NCBI GenBank assembly: GCA_963798195.1 | Contig: CAWCSF010000005.1 | Span: 310,001-374,000 of the forward strand | Reading direction: 5' to 3' | Length of the DNA: 64,000 nucleotides | Origin: CAVSRC01 sp963798195 | GTDB taxonomy: Bacteria; Pseudomonadota; Alphaproteobacteria; Rhizobiales; Kaistiaceae | In this document: positions 51,631 through 62,396 of the stretch, in pieces | How positions within the stretch are numbered: the first letter of the stretch is position 1 | Layout of the letters: each line of letters begins with the position of its first letter | Notes under the pieces: model-generated | What the model was told of the DNA's origin: nothing | What the model saw: only the letters and a program-made list of their open reading frames with translations | The model's database searches: none | Program-made: the position numbers and the translations under genes

Positions 51631-52494
51631 GTGGCCGATATCGCCGCAACCGCGCCCCGCGTCACCACGCTCTATATGCGGGCACCCCGGCCCGGCCGCG
51701 TCATTGCCTGGACGCTGCTCTTCATCGGCGGGCTGCTGATGATCACGCCGATCATCTTCATGATCTCGACATCACTGAAGGATCCCTCGCAGATCTACGA
51801 CCTGCGCCTGATTCCCGCCGATCCGACGCTGGCCAACTATTTCGAGGTGCTCGCCGACGGCCGCTTCCTGCACTGGTTCGTCAACTCGCTGATCATCGCC
51901 ACCGCCGTCTGCCTGTCGAACGTCTTCTTCGATTCTCTCGTCGGCTACACGCTGGCTAAATTCCGCTTCCGCGGCCGCTACATCGTGTTCATCGCCATCC
52001 TGTCGACGCTGATGATCCCGACCGAGATGCTGGTCATCCCGTGGTACCTGATGGCGCGCGATTTCGGCTGGCTCGATACCTACTGGGGCATCATGTTTCC
52101 CGGCATGATGACCGCCTTCGGCACCTTCCTGATGAAGCAGTTCTTCGAGACCGTGCCCGACGATTTCCTCGAGGCGGCGCGTATCGACGGGCTCAACGAA
52201 TTCGCCATCTGGTGGAAGGTGGCGGTGCCGCTGGTAACGCCGGCAATCTCGGCGCTGGCGATCTTCACCTTCCTGGGCAACTGGACGGCGTTCATCTGGC
52301 CGCTGATCGTCACCACCAACAAGAACCTCTACACGCTGCCGGTCGGGCTCTCGAGCTTCGCCGTCGAGGCTTCGATCCAGTGGGAGAAGATCATGACGGG
52401 CGCCGCGCTTGCGACGATCCCGACGCTGATCGTCTTCCTGCTGCTGCAACGCTTCATCGTGCGCGGCATCGTCCTCGCCGGCCTCAAGGGCTGA
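51631..52494 (+). CDS. Sugar ABC transporter permease (MalG/UgpE-like)
   Basis: A 287-residue permease. RVIAWTLLFIGGLLMITPIIFMISTSLKDPSQIY is the typical N-terminal helix plus SLK, and DFLEAARIDGLNEFAIWWKVAVPLVTP the EAA loop. The end IQRFIVRGIVLAGLKG-type sequence (QRFIVRGIVLAGLKG) is the classic MalG-family C-terminus. GTG at 51631 lies 2 bases after the MalF-like stop. The open frame continues upstream antisense-like through the MalF gene, but only this part is a protein match. Confidence 0.93.
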   Translation: MADIAATAPRVTTLYMRAPRPGRVIAWTLLFIGGLLMITPIIFMISTSLKDPSQIYDLRLIPADPTLANYFEVLADGRFLHWFVNSLIIATAVCLSNVFFDSLVGYTLAKFRFRGRYIVFIAILSTLMIPTEMLVIPWYLMARDFGWLDTYWGIMFPGMMTAFGTFLMKQFFETVPDDFLEAARIDGLNEFAIWWKVAVPLVTPAISALAIFTFLGNWTAFIWPLIVTTNKNLYTLPVGLSSFAVEASIQWEKIMTGAALATIPTLIVFLLLQRFIVRGIVLAGLKG

Positions 52495-52498
52495 TCCG

Positions 52499-54016
52499 AT
52501 GAAGGCCGACGTCGACCCGCCCGCGGCCGACACCAGCCGCTTTCCCGATCCCGTCTACAAGGAGACGGTGCTCCGTCCACTGTTCGACGGCGCCAGGACG
52601 TATTTCGTCGATGGCTTCCGTCGCATCGACCGCGCCCACCTTGTCATGCTGGCCGAAGCCCGCATCGTCAGCGCAGCGGACGCAACGGCCATCGCCGGCG
52701 CGCTGGAGGCGATCGACCGCGAGGTCGATGTGTCGAAGCTGGAATATACCGGCGCGGTCGAGGATTTCTTCTTCCTGGTCGAAGGCGAACTCAAGAAACG
52801 GCTCGGGCCTGACGTCGCCGGACGGCTCCACACCGGCCGTTCGCGCAACGACATCGACCACACGCTCTTTCGCCTGCGCCTGAAGGCCGAGATCGACGGC
52901 CTTGCCGCGAAACTCCGTCACCTGATCGACACGGTGATCGACGTGGCGACCCGAGAGCGCGACACCATCGTCCTCGCCTATACCCACGGCCAGCCGGCGC
53001 AACCAACAACCTTCGGCCACTACCTCTCTGCGGCCATCGAAGTGCTGATCCGCGACGCGGAGCGGCTTGCCGAGGCGCGGCGCGTGGTCGACCTGTCGCC
53101 GATGGGCGCCGCCGCGATCACCACCAGCGGCTTCCCGCTCAACCGGCCGCGCGTCGCCGAACTTCTCGGCTTCGCCGGACCGACCCTGAACTCCTACGGC
53201 TCGATTGCCACCGTCGACTACATCACCGCGACCTATTCGGCGATCGAGCTGATCTTCCTGCATCTCGGCCGCCCGATTCAGGACCTGCAGGTGTGGACCA
53301 GCTTTGAGGTTGGCCAGATCCACGTACCCAACGCCTTCGTGCAGATCTCCTCGATCATGCCGCAGAAGCGCAATCCGGTGCCGATCGAGCATCTGCGCCA
53401 TCTGTCGTCGCAGACCATGGCGCGCGCCCATTCCATGCTGGAGATCGTGCACAACACGCCCTTCACGGACATGAACGACAGCGAGGGCGAGACCCAGGTG
53501 ATGGGCTTCGAGGCCTTCGCCTCGGCCGCCCGGGTTCTCGACCTGCTGACCGCCCTGCTGCCGGCTTTGAAAGTCGACCCGGAGCGCGTCGCCGAGAACA
53601 TTCGCCGAAGCTGCGCCACCATCACCGAGCTGGCCGACAGCCTCGTGCGCATCGAGGGCCTCTCCTTCCGGCAGGCGCACGAGATCGCCGCGAAGGTCGC
53701 AAAATCGGTAGTGGCGGCAAAGGGTGCGCTCGAAACGGACGGTTTTGCGCCGTTCCAGGCGGCTTTCCGGGAAACCGCTGGCCGCGCCAGCAAGGTCGAC
53801 CCGGACAAATTCGCCGAGATCGTGTCGCCCGAGCATTTCATCGCCGTCCGCGACCGGCCGGGCGGTCCGGCTCCGCGCGCGCTCGGCGAAGCGCTCGACA
53901 CCTACCGCATGCACGCGAAGGCGCTCGCCGACGCCGCCGATGCCGGCGCGAAACGCGAGGCCATCGCCGCCAAACTGCTCGCCGACAAATTCCGGATGCT
54001 GATCGAGGGGGCCTGA
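52499..54016 (+). CDS. Argininosuccinate-lyase-superfamily C-N lyase
   Basis: A 505-residue member of the aspartase/fumarase superfamily, closest in layout to argininosuccinate lyase. GRLHTGRSRNDIDHTLF (residues 109-124), THGQPAQPTTFGHYL (162-175) and the catalytic loop SSIMPQKRNPVPIEHL (284-299) are intact. The family eliminates fumarate (or a relative) from an N-substituted aspartate or succinate. The middle motif departs from the arginine-biosynthesis enzyme's THLQxAQP, and the gene sits between a sugar permease and its ATPase. I infer a catabolic lyase, comparable to enzymes that split aminopolycarboxylates, rather than ArgH. The start overlaps nothing; the stop overlaps the ATPase start by one base. 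Confidence 0.85.
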   Translation: MKADVDPPAADTSRFPDPVYKETVLRPLFDGARTYFVDGFRRIDRAHLVMLAEARIVSAADATAIAGALEAIDREVDVSKLEYTGAVEDFFFLVEGELKKRLGPDVAGRLHTGRSRNDIDHTLFRLRLKAEIDGLAAKLRHLIDTVIDVATRERDTIVLAYTHGQPAQPTTFGHYLSAAIEVLIRDAERLAEARRVVDLSPMGAAAITTSGFPLNRPRVAELLGFAGPTLNSYGSIATVDYITATYSAIELIFLHLGRPIQDLQVWTSFEVGQIHVPNAFVQISSIMPQKRNPVPIEHLRHLSSQTMARAHSMLEIVHNTPFTDMNDSEGETQVMGFEAFASAARVLDLLTALLPALKVDPERVAENIRRSCATITELADSLVRIEGLSFRQAHEIAAKVAKSVVAAKGALETDGFAPFQAAFRETAGRASKVDPDKFAEIVSPEHFIAVRDRPGGPAPRALGEALDTYRMHAKALADAADAGAKREAIAAKLLADKFRMLIEGA

Positions 54017-55116
54017 TGGCCAGGATCGAACTCAATGACGTCGTGAAGCGCTACGGCAAGGTCGAGGTCGTCCACGGCATCAACCTCACCGTTACCGACG
54101 GCGAATTCGTCGTCCTCGTCGGGCCGTCCGGCTGCGGCAAGTCGACGACGCTGCGCATGGTGGCGGGGCTGGAAGAGTTGAACGAGGGGACGATTTCGAT
54201 CGACGGGCGGGTGGTCAATCAGGTCGAGCCCAAGGACCGCAACATCGCCATGGTCTTCCAGAACTACGCCATCTATCCGCACATGACGGTGGCGAAGAAC
54301 ATCGGCTTCGGGCTCTACACGTCGAAACTTTCGCCGGAAGACAAGCAGGCGCGTATCCGCGAGGCGGCGCAGATGCTGGGGCTGGAAGACCTGCTCGACC
54401 GGCGGCCGTCGGAGCTTTCCGGCGGCCAGCGCCAGCGCGTCGCCATCGGCCGCGCCATGGTGCGCCAGCCCAAGGTTTTCCTGTTCGACGAGCCGCTCTC
54501 CAATCTCGATGCCCAGCTCCGCACCCAGATGCGCGTCGAGATCAAGAAGCTGCATCAGCGGCTCGGCACCACGATCATCTTCGTCACCCACGATCAGGTC
54601 GAGGCCATGACCATGGCCGACCGCATCGTGGTCATGCGCGACGGCAACATCCTCCAGGCCGGCTCGCCTATGGAGGTTTACGAGCGGCCGAACGACGTGT
54701 TCACGGCAGGCTTCATCGGCAGCCCGACCATGAACATCCTCAAGGGCACGCTCTCCGGCGACGGCGCCGCGCGCACGATCACGTTTGCCACGCCTGGCGT
54801 GACCGCAGGCGCCGGCACCGAGGTGCTTCAGCGCAGCAAGGCCCGGGAAATCCTTGTCGGCGTGCGCCCGCAGGACCTCCGGCTGACCGACGGGGCGAAC
54901 GGAGAGGCCGGCTTTGCCATCGAAGGCAAGGTCAGCGTGGTCGAGCCCCTCGGCGCCGAAACCTTCGTCCACATCGAGTCGGGTTCGGAGACGCTGGTCG
55001 CAACCACCACCGGCCGCAGCGCACCCAAGGTCGGCGCGACGGTCCGGGCAACGGCGAGCGCCGACACGCTCTCCTATTTCGACGCCGCCACCGAGCGCTC
55101 GCTCTGGGCGTCGTAG
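54016..55116 (+). CDS. Sugar ABC transporter ATP-binding protein (UgpC/MalK type)
   Basis: A 366-residue ATPase. ABC domain: Walker A GPSGCGKSTTLRMVAGLEEL, Q-loop VFQNYAIYPHM, signature LSGGQRQRVAIGRAMVRQP, Walker B LFDEPLSNLDAQLR and H-loop FVTHDQVEAM. The C-terminal TOBE/MalK-like regulatory domain follows (VGVRPQDLRLTDGANGEAG). It energises the binding-protein/permease set of the same operon. The ATG overlaps the lyase stop (TGATG). Confidence 0.94.
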   Translation: MARIELNDVVKRYGKVEVVHGINLTVTDGEFVVLVGPSGCGKSTTLRMVAGLEELNEGTISIDGRVVNQVEPKDRNIAMVFQNYAIYPHMTVAKNIGFGLYTSKLSPEDKQARIREAAQMLGLEDLLDRRPSELSGGQRQRVAIGRAMVRQPKVFLFDEPLSNLDAQLRTQMRVEIKKLHQRLGTTIIFVTHDQVEAMTMADRIVVMRDGNILQAGSPMEVYERPNDVFTAGFIGSPTMNILKGTLSGDGAARTITFATPGVTAGAGTEVLQRSKAREILVGVRPQDLRLTDGANGEAGFAIEGKVSVVEPLGAETFVHIESGSETLVATTTGRSAPKVGATVRATASADTLSYFDAATERSLWAS

Positions 55117-55147
55117 GCGGGGCATTCGGCGGTCCGGGCAGGCAGTC

Positions 55148-55864
55148 ATGGATGTCATCGTCCAGCGCGATGCCGAACAGGCGACTGCAAGCGCGGCCGA
55201 TCTGATCCTCTCCGCCGTAGCCGCTAAGCCTGACAGCGTGTTCGGCCTGGCCACCGGCGCGACCATGGAGCCGCTTTACGCGCGACTGGTCGCGGCCCCG
55301 GCTTCCACCTTCTCCCGGTGCCGCTTCTTCAGCCTCGACGAATATGTCGGCCTGTCTCCGAACGACCCGCATTCATTCCATGCGTACCTGGAGACACGCT
55401 TCTTCCGGCCGGCAGGAATCTCACCGGAGCAGGTGACGCTCATCCGCGGCAATGCCGACGATCCCGCCGCCGAGGCCCGCCGCTACGAAGCGGCGGTCGC
55501 GGCACAGCCGATCGACCTCCAGCTTCTCGGCCTCGGCCACAACGGCCACATCGGTTTCAACGAGCCGCCATCCGAAGCCGACACGCGCACGCGCGTCATC
55601 GACCTGACGAAATCGACCATCGCCGAGAATGCCTATGCGTTTGGAGATGAAGCACACGTGCCGCGACAGGCGATCACCATGGGCATCGGGACCATCCTCG
55701 ATGCGCGCCGCATCGTCCTGATCGCCACGGGCTCAGGCAAGAAAGACGCCGTGCGCGGGATGCTGAAGGGACCGGTCCAGCCGACGTGCCCGGCATCCGC
55801 GCTCCAGCGCCATCCCAACGTTACCGTGATCCTCGATCGCTCTGCCGCCGGCGAGGTTGCCTAG
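55148..55864 (+). CDS. nagB: Glucosamine-6-phosphate deaminase
   Basis: A 238-residue enzyme converting glucosamine 6-phosphate to fructose 6-phosphate and ammonia. VFGLATGATMEPLYARLV binds the phosphate, FFSLDEYVGLSPNDPHSF has the catalytic Asp-Glu-Tyr loop, LLGLGHNGHIGFNEPPSE the ring-opening Asp/His region, and ITMGIGTILDAR the next conserved loop. It is slightly shorter than E. coli NagB (266). It ends the rightward operon, supporting an amino-sugar substrate for the transporter. No GlcNAc kinase or NagA is adjacent. The stop overlaps the convergent gene by 4 bases. Confidence 0.92.
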   Translation: MDVIVQRDAEQATASAADLILSAVAAKPDSVFGLATGATMEPLYARLVAAPASTFSRCRFFSLDEYVGLSPNDPHSFHAYLETRFFRPAGISPEQVTLIRGNADDPAAEARRYEAAVAAQPIDLQLLGLGHNGHIGFNEPPSEADTRTRVIDLTKSTIAENAYAFGDEAHVPRQAITMGIGTILDARRIVLIATGSGKKDAVRGMLKGPVQPTCPASALQRHPNVTVILDRSAAGEVA

Positions 55865-56307
55865 GCGCCGAGGTGCTTCTCGATCTGGTCGATCGGCAGC
55901 ATGACGTAGTCCTTGTCGATCTCGCTGTGGATGAGACCGCTGACGGCACCGGAAAGGTGCGGACGGATCATGCCCATGGCGCGCGGCGAAGCCACCAGCA
56001 CGATGCCGGGTATCTCGCCGGCCTGCGCCGCCGTATCGAGCTTGTCCGCCAGCGCCTTCAGGAAATCGGCCTCGCCCTGATCGTGCCAGTCGGTCTGGCC
56101 GACCGCGCTGCGGCTATTGCCGACCGACTGATGCGAGCGGCCCGGACGTTCCGTGCCCTGCTCGTGGGTCGCCGGGTTCTCGTCCTCCTTGCGCTCGCGC
56201 ACGACGAGGTTGACGAGTTCGGCATCGCCCTTGTTCTCAAGGATAAGCCATTTGCGGCCGTCGCAGACGACGACCCAGTCGGAGGGGGAGATTTTTGTTT
56301 TGCTCAT
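55861..56307 (-). CDS. Host attachment family protein
   Basis: A 148-residue protein of the family first named for attachment to plant or host cells. Typical parts are SDWVVVCDGRKWLILENKGDAELVNLVV, a variable charged linker with SHQSVGNSRSAVGQTDWHDQGEADFLKALADKLD, and VLVASPRAMGMIRPHLSGAVSG. It resembles an eRF1-like fold (bacterial peptide-chain-release-factor family). Its function is not established. GGAGGGGGAGATTTTTG lies upstream of the ATG on the plus strand but is not a minus-strand ribosome site; the 56307 start is chosen by homology to MSKTKISPSDW. Confidence 0.82.
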   Translation of the reverse strand: MSKTKISPSDWVVVCDGRKWLILENKGDAELVNLVVRERKEDENPATHEQGTERPGRSHQSVGNSRSAVGQTDWHDQGEADFLKALADKLDTAAQAGEIPGIVLVASPRAMGMIRPHLSGAVSGLIHSEIDKDYVMLPIDQIEKHLGA

Positions 56308-56384
56308 GTCTTTGACGTGGGGTGTGGGACTGCGTTCGGCAAGCCGGTTTCGGCGGTGCCGCACCAGCCCAACGCCGCAGCGCC

Positions 56385-58778
<2,394 letters not shown>

Positions 58779-58797
58779 GAATTCCGCCGTTCTCATC

Positions 58798-58810
58798 ACC
58801 CCCAGGGGGT
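58798..58810. promoter_or_regulatory. CsoR-type operator at the copA translation start
   Basis: ACCCCCAGGGGGT is a perfect 13-base palindrome; with flanking TAT on the copA side it matches the TACCC...GGGTA pattern of CsoR/RcnR sites. It lies 20 bases upstream of the copA ATG at 58778 and overlaps the ribosome-binding region of the alternative start. Confidence 0.65.
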
Positions 58811-58821
58811 ATCTGCATGGC

Positions 58822-58855
58822 TTGACGGATATACCCCCACTGGGTATGTAGTCAA
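58822..58855. promoter_or_regulatory. Overlapping divergent csoR and copA promoters with shared operator
   Basis: Rightward (csoR): TTGACG (58822-58827), 17 bases, TATGTA (58845-58850). Leftward (copA): TTGACT (58855-58850), then TATATC (58833-58828). Between them lies ATACCCCCACTGGGTAT (58831-58847), with 6-base arms ATACCC and GGGTAT, a CsoR-type operator covering both promoters. The csoR start codon is only 9 bases beyond its -10 box. Confidence 0.72.
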
Positions 58856-58858
58856 CCC

Positions 58859-59134
58859 ATGCAAAACGATACAAAAGATGCCGTCCTGAAACGTCTGAGC
58901 CGCATCGAGGGCCAGATCCGCGGGCTCGCCGGCATGGTCCGCGACGACCGCTACTGCATCGACGTCGTCACCCAGATTTCCGCCGTCCGCGCCGCGCTCC
59001 GCCGCGCCGAGGACGAAATCCTGCGCGACCATGTCGCCCATTGCGTCGAGCACGCCATCGCCAGCGGCGACAAGAACGACCAGCGCCAGAAAGTCGCTGA
59101 GATCATGGATGTGCTCGGCCGCGCCGAGCGCTAG
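58859..59134 (+). CDS. csoR: CsoR-type copper-sensing transcriptional repressor
   Basis: A 91-residue all-helical repressor of the CsoR/RcnR/FrmR family. RLSRIEGQIRGLAGMV is the family N-terminal DNA-facing helix. Cys33, His58 and Cys62 have exactly the 25 and 4 residue spacing of the Cu(I) ligands (C-H-C) in CsoR. Cu(I) binding is expected to release the operator and derepress copA and csoR. No Shine-Dalgarno precedes the ATG at 58859, and the predicted transcription start is nearly at the codon, so it may be leaderless. Confidence 0.92.
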   Translation: MQNDTKDAVLKRLSRIEGQIRGLAGMVRDDRYCIDVVTQISAVRAALRRAEDEILRDHVAHCVEHAIASGDKNDQRQKVAEIMDVLGRAER

Positions 59135-59216
59135 ATTGCGCCGCCGACGGCCGCCCCACGGATGCCGGAATCGGCGCCGATCACGCGGGCGACTCTGACG
59201 AAAGGCCAAGCGGCAC

Positions 59217-59948
59217 ATGAGCAAGCTCTCCGGAAGCGACTTCCTCACGCCCGTCGCGATCATCGTGGCCGGCGCCATGATCTCCGGTGCGATCGTTTGG
59301 ACCGCGCAGCAGGCGCAGCAGTCGGTCGCCTACGCGCCGCCGGCGGCAACGCAGCCGGGCCAGTCGGCGGAACCGCCAGCGCCACCAGCCGATATCGCCC
59401 AGGTGAATCTCGACGGCGCCGCCTTCATCGGCGACGCCAATGCACCGGTCGCGATGGCCTACTGGTTCGACTACCAGTGCCCCTTCTGCAAGCAGGAGGA
59501 GGAGACCGTCTTTCCGCAGCTCATCAAGGACTACGTCGACACCGGCAAGCTCCGCATCGTCTTCAAGGATTTCGCGTTTCTCGGTCCGGACTCGCAGGCG
59601 GCGAGCTTCGCCGCGCGTGCGGTCTGGGAAGTCGCGCCCGACAAGTTCCGCGCATGGCACAAGGCCATGTTCGACAAGCAGGACGAGGAGAACGGCGGCT
59701 GGGGCAACAAGGCGGATATCCTCGCCCTCACCCGCACGATCGACGGCATCGACGCGGCGAAGGTCGAAGAGCTGATGGACAGCCGCGCCAGCGATTACAC
59801 CAACGCCATGCAGGCCGACGCCAACGAAGGCTATGCGCAGGGCGTTGGCGGCACGCCCTCTTTCCTCATCGGCAAGGAGATGATCGTCGGCGCACAACCC
59901 TACGAGCGGCTGAAGACCGCCATCGAAACGGTGCTCGCATCGGGCTGA
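59217..59948 (+). CDS. DsbA family thioredoxin-like protein
   Basis: A 243-residue protein with an N-terminal membrane anchor or signal (FLTPVAIIVAGAMISGAIVWTA) and a Pro/Ala-rich linker. The thioredoxin-fold domain has the active site YWFDYQCPFCKQEE (CPFC), FKDFAFLG, and the cis-Pro loop GVGGTPSFLIG. The CPFC motif is that of DsbG/BdbD-type periplasmic disulfide oxidoreductases or ScsC-like copper-resistance proteins. The neighbouring copper genes make the ScsC-like role possible. The start at 59217 has only a weak ribosome-binding site. Confidence 0.87.
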   Translation: MSKLSGSDFLTPVAIIVAGAMISGAIVWTAQQAQQSVAYAPPAATQPGQSAEPPAPPADIAQVNLDGAAFIGDANAPVAMAYWFDYQCPFCKQEEETVFPQLIKDYVDTGKLRIVFKDFAFLGPDSQAASFAARAVWEVAPDKFRAWHKAMFDKQDEENGGWGNKADILALTRTIDGIDAAKVEELMDSRASDYTNAMQADANEGYAQGVGGTPSFLIGKEMIVGAQPYERLKTAIETVLASG

Positions 59949-59987
59949 GTGTCTGTCAGGCCGCGCGATAGCAGGAGGAAAGGCCCG

Positions 59988-61086
59988 ATGACAAGCCGCA
60001 TGCGCGTGGCGATGGTGGGCGCCGGCATCGCCGAGCGGCATCTGCGCGCCTACGAGCGCCTGCCCGACTATGTACACGGTGCCGGTCCTTTGCTCCCTGC
60101 CCGACGTTCGTGCCGCACCCCTCTGCGAGAAATACGGCATCCAGGAATATACTCAGGATTTCGCCAGCCTCCTGACCCGCGACGACATCGACATCGTCGA
60201 CATCGCCACGCCGCCCAGCACGCACTTCGAACTGTCGAAGCGTGCGATCGAAGCCGGCAAGCACGTCATCTGCGAGAAGCCGCTGTTCGGTTCGATCGCC
60301 GAGGTCGATGCCATGGAGACGATCGTCGCCCGCAGCGGCAAGCTGCTCATGCCGATCTTCCAGTACCGCTATGGCGCCGGCCTCCAGAAGCTGAAGCTGC
60401 TGATCGCGCGCGGCCTTACGGGCACACCGTTCCTGACCACCATCGAGACCCATTGGTGGCGCGGCCCCGACTACTACGATGTCGCCTGGCGCGGGAAATG
60501 GGCGACCGAGCTTGGCGGTGGGTTGCTCGGCCACGCCATCCACGCCCATGACATGCTGAACTACGTCCACGGGCCGTCCAGCGAGGTCTTCGCCTATGGC
60601 GCCACGCTGGTGAACCGGATCGAGGTCGAGGACACCATGGCGCTCGCCGTCAGGATGGCCAACGGATCGCTCGCCAGCCTGTCGATGACACTGGGTTCGC
60701 GGAAGGAAATCTCGCGCCTGCGCTTCTGCTTCCGCGATCTTGTCGCGGAGAGCATCCTCGAGCCCTACACCATGGGCCGCGATCCCTGGACCTTCATTGC
60801 CGGCACCGAAGCACACCAGCGGCGGATCGACGAGACGCTCGCCGAATACGTGCCGACCACCGACGGATGGACGCGGCAATTCGAACTGTTCCACGGCGCC
60901 GTCATGCAGAAGAAGCCGCCGCCGGTGACTCTGCAGGACGCGCGGAGTTCGCTGGAACTGGTCACCGCCGCCTACTATTCCACCCGCACCGGCGCGCCGA
61001 CCGGCCTGCCGATCCGCCCCGACCATCCGCTTTACCGGTCGTGGCTGCCGGACGCGTCAGGTTCGATCGAAACCGCGGCCCCGTAG
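59988..61086 (+). pseudogene. Gfo/Idh/MocA family oxidoreductase, frameshifted
   Basis: An NAD(P)-dependent sugar dehydrogenase. It starts MTSRMRVAMVGAGIAERHLRAYERLPD (Rossmann GxGxxG) after GCAGGAGGAAAGGCCCG. The frame breaks near 60068-60072; YTVPVLCSLPDVRAAPLCEKYGIQ onward is in the +1 frame. There VICEKPLFGSI (EKP motif), ELGGGLLGHAIHAHDML and a C-terminal domain ending SGSIETAAP follow. Adding two bases (TATG to TATATG) gives about 366 residues, a usual length. It heads an operon-like series with the enolase and glycerol kinase. Confidence 0.86.
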
Positions 61087-61178
61087 CGCCGCGACTGCGA
61101 GCACTAGAGTTTCCCGGCATTCTTCGCCAATGTGCGCGCCCGGGGACGGCATCACGCCCCCTGAGGGGGGAGCGACAC

Positions 61179-62339
61179 ATGAAGATTTCCAAGATCACGC
61201 CGTGGCTGGTGAAGGCCGAAGGCACCTACTGGGGCGAGTTCTTCTTCGTCGAGGTGAACACGGACGAAGGGGTCACCGGCTGGGGCGAAATCACCACCAC
61301 GACCAAGACCGCCAACCGCGCGGTCGCCGGCATCATTCGGCAGGTGAACGCGATTCTCGTCGGCCAGGAGGCGAAGAATATCGAGCGGATTTGGCACAAG
61401 CTGTTCCGCTCCTTCACCTACATGGGCAGCCGTGGCGCGGCGACCCAGTGCATCAGCGCCATCGACATCGCGCTCTGGGACATTCGCGGCAAGGTGCTCG
61501 GCGTTCCGATCTACGAACTTCTCGGCGGCGCGGTGCGCGACGACATCTCGCTCTACGCCCACCCCGACCAGTCGCGCTTCAAGACGCGCGAGGGCGTCGT
61601 CGCCGAAATTCGCGCGATGGTCGATTCCGGTCATTCCGCATTCAAGTTCGACCCCTTCCCGCATCTCGGCGGCGAGAACGTCGACAATGATGGCTACCTG
61701 AACGGCGAGATGAGCAAGAAGGGCGAGCGCATGGCGGCCGAACTGACCGCGCTCATTCGCGAGACGGCGGGACCAGACGTCGAACTGCTCATCGACGCCC
61801 ATGGGCGCTTCAATATTCCGACCGCCATCCGCCTCTGCCGCACGCTGGAAGACGCCGGCGACATCGACTGGTTCGAGGAGCCCTGCCCGCCGGAGAGCTA
61901 TCATGCGCTCCGCCAGGTGCGGGACAAGGTGAGCGCCGCAATATCGGTTGGCGAGCGCCTGCACACGCGCTGGGAGTTCGTGCCGATCCTCGAGAACGAG
62001 CTTGCCGACTACATCATGCCGGACGTCACCTGGACCGGCGGCATCAGCGAACTGAAGAAGATCGCGACGCTGGCCGAATCCTACTACGTGCCGATCTCGC
62101 CCCATGACGCCAGCGGACCGATCAATGTCGTCGCCGGTGCGCAGGTGATGATGACCGTGCCGAATTTCTACCGCCTCGAAACCGCGCACTACGACCTCAG
62201 CAACTACAACGCGTTCATCACCGAGCCGCTGGATAACAGCGGCGGCAGCCTGAAGGTGCCCACAGGCCCAGGCCTCGGCATCGAGATGAACATGGATTTC
62301 ATGCGCGCCAATGTGCTCGACGGCATCGGCGGCAAGTAG
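61179..62339 (+). CDS. Mandelate racemase/muconate lactonizing enzyme family (galactonate dehydratase-like)
   Basis: A 386-residue enolase-superfamily enzyme. The capping domain starts MKISKITPWLVKAEGTYWGEFFFVEVNTDEGVTGWGE. Barrel metal ligands are in LLIDAHGRFN (Asp), WFEEPCPPE (Glu) and ISVGERLHTR (Glu). FKFDPF has the Lys at the catalytic second strand, and ISPHDASGP the His of the acid-sugar dehydratase subgroup. This pattern fits D-galactonate, gluconate or related acid-sugar dehydratases giving a 2-keto-3-deoxy acid. GGGGGGAGCGACAC precedes the ATG. Confidence 0.9.
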   Translation: MKISKITPWLVKAEGTYWGEFFFVEVNTDEGVTGWGEITTTTKTANRAVAGIIRQVNAILVGQEAKNIERIWHKLFRSFTYMGSRGAATQCISAIDIALWDIRGKVLGVPIYELLGGAVRDDISLYAHPDQSRFKTREGVVAEIRAMVDSGHSAFKFDPFPHLGGENVDNDGYLNGEMSKKGERMAAELTALIRETAGPDVELLIDAHGRFNIPTAIRLCRTLEDAGDIDWFEEPCPPESYHALRQVRDKVSAAISVGERLHTRWEFVPILENELADYIMPDVTWTGGISELKKIATLAESYYVPISPHDASGPINVVAGAQVMMTVPNFYRLETAHYDLSNYNAFITEPLDNSGGSLKVPTGPGLGIEMNMDFMRANVLDGIGGK

Positions 62340-62396
62340 ACGCTGAATTTCACCGCCCGGAGCTGGAACCGGGCGGTGCACGGGAGGAGTCCAGTA

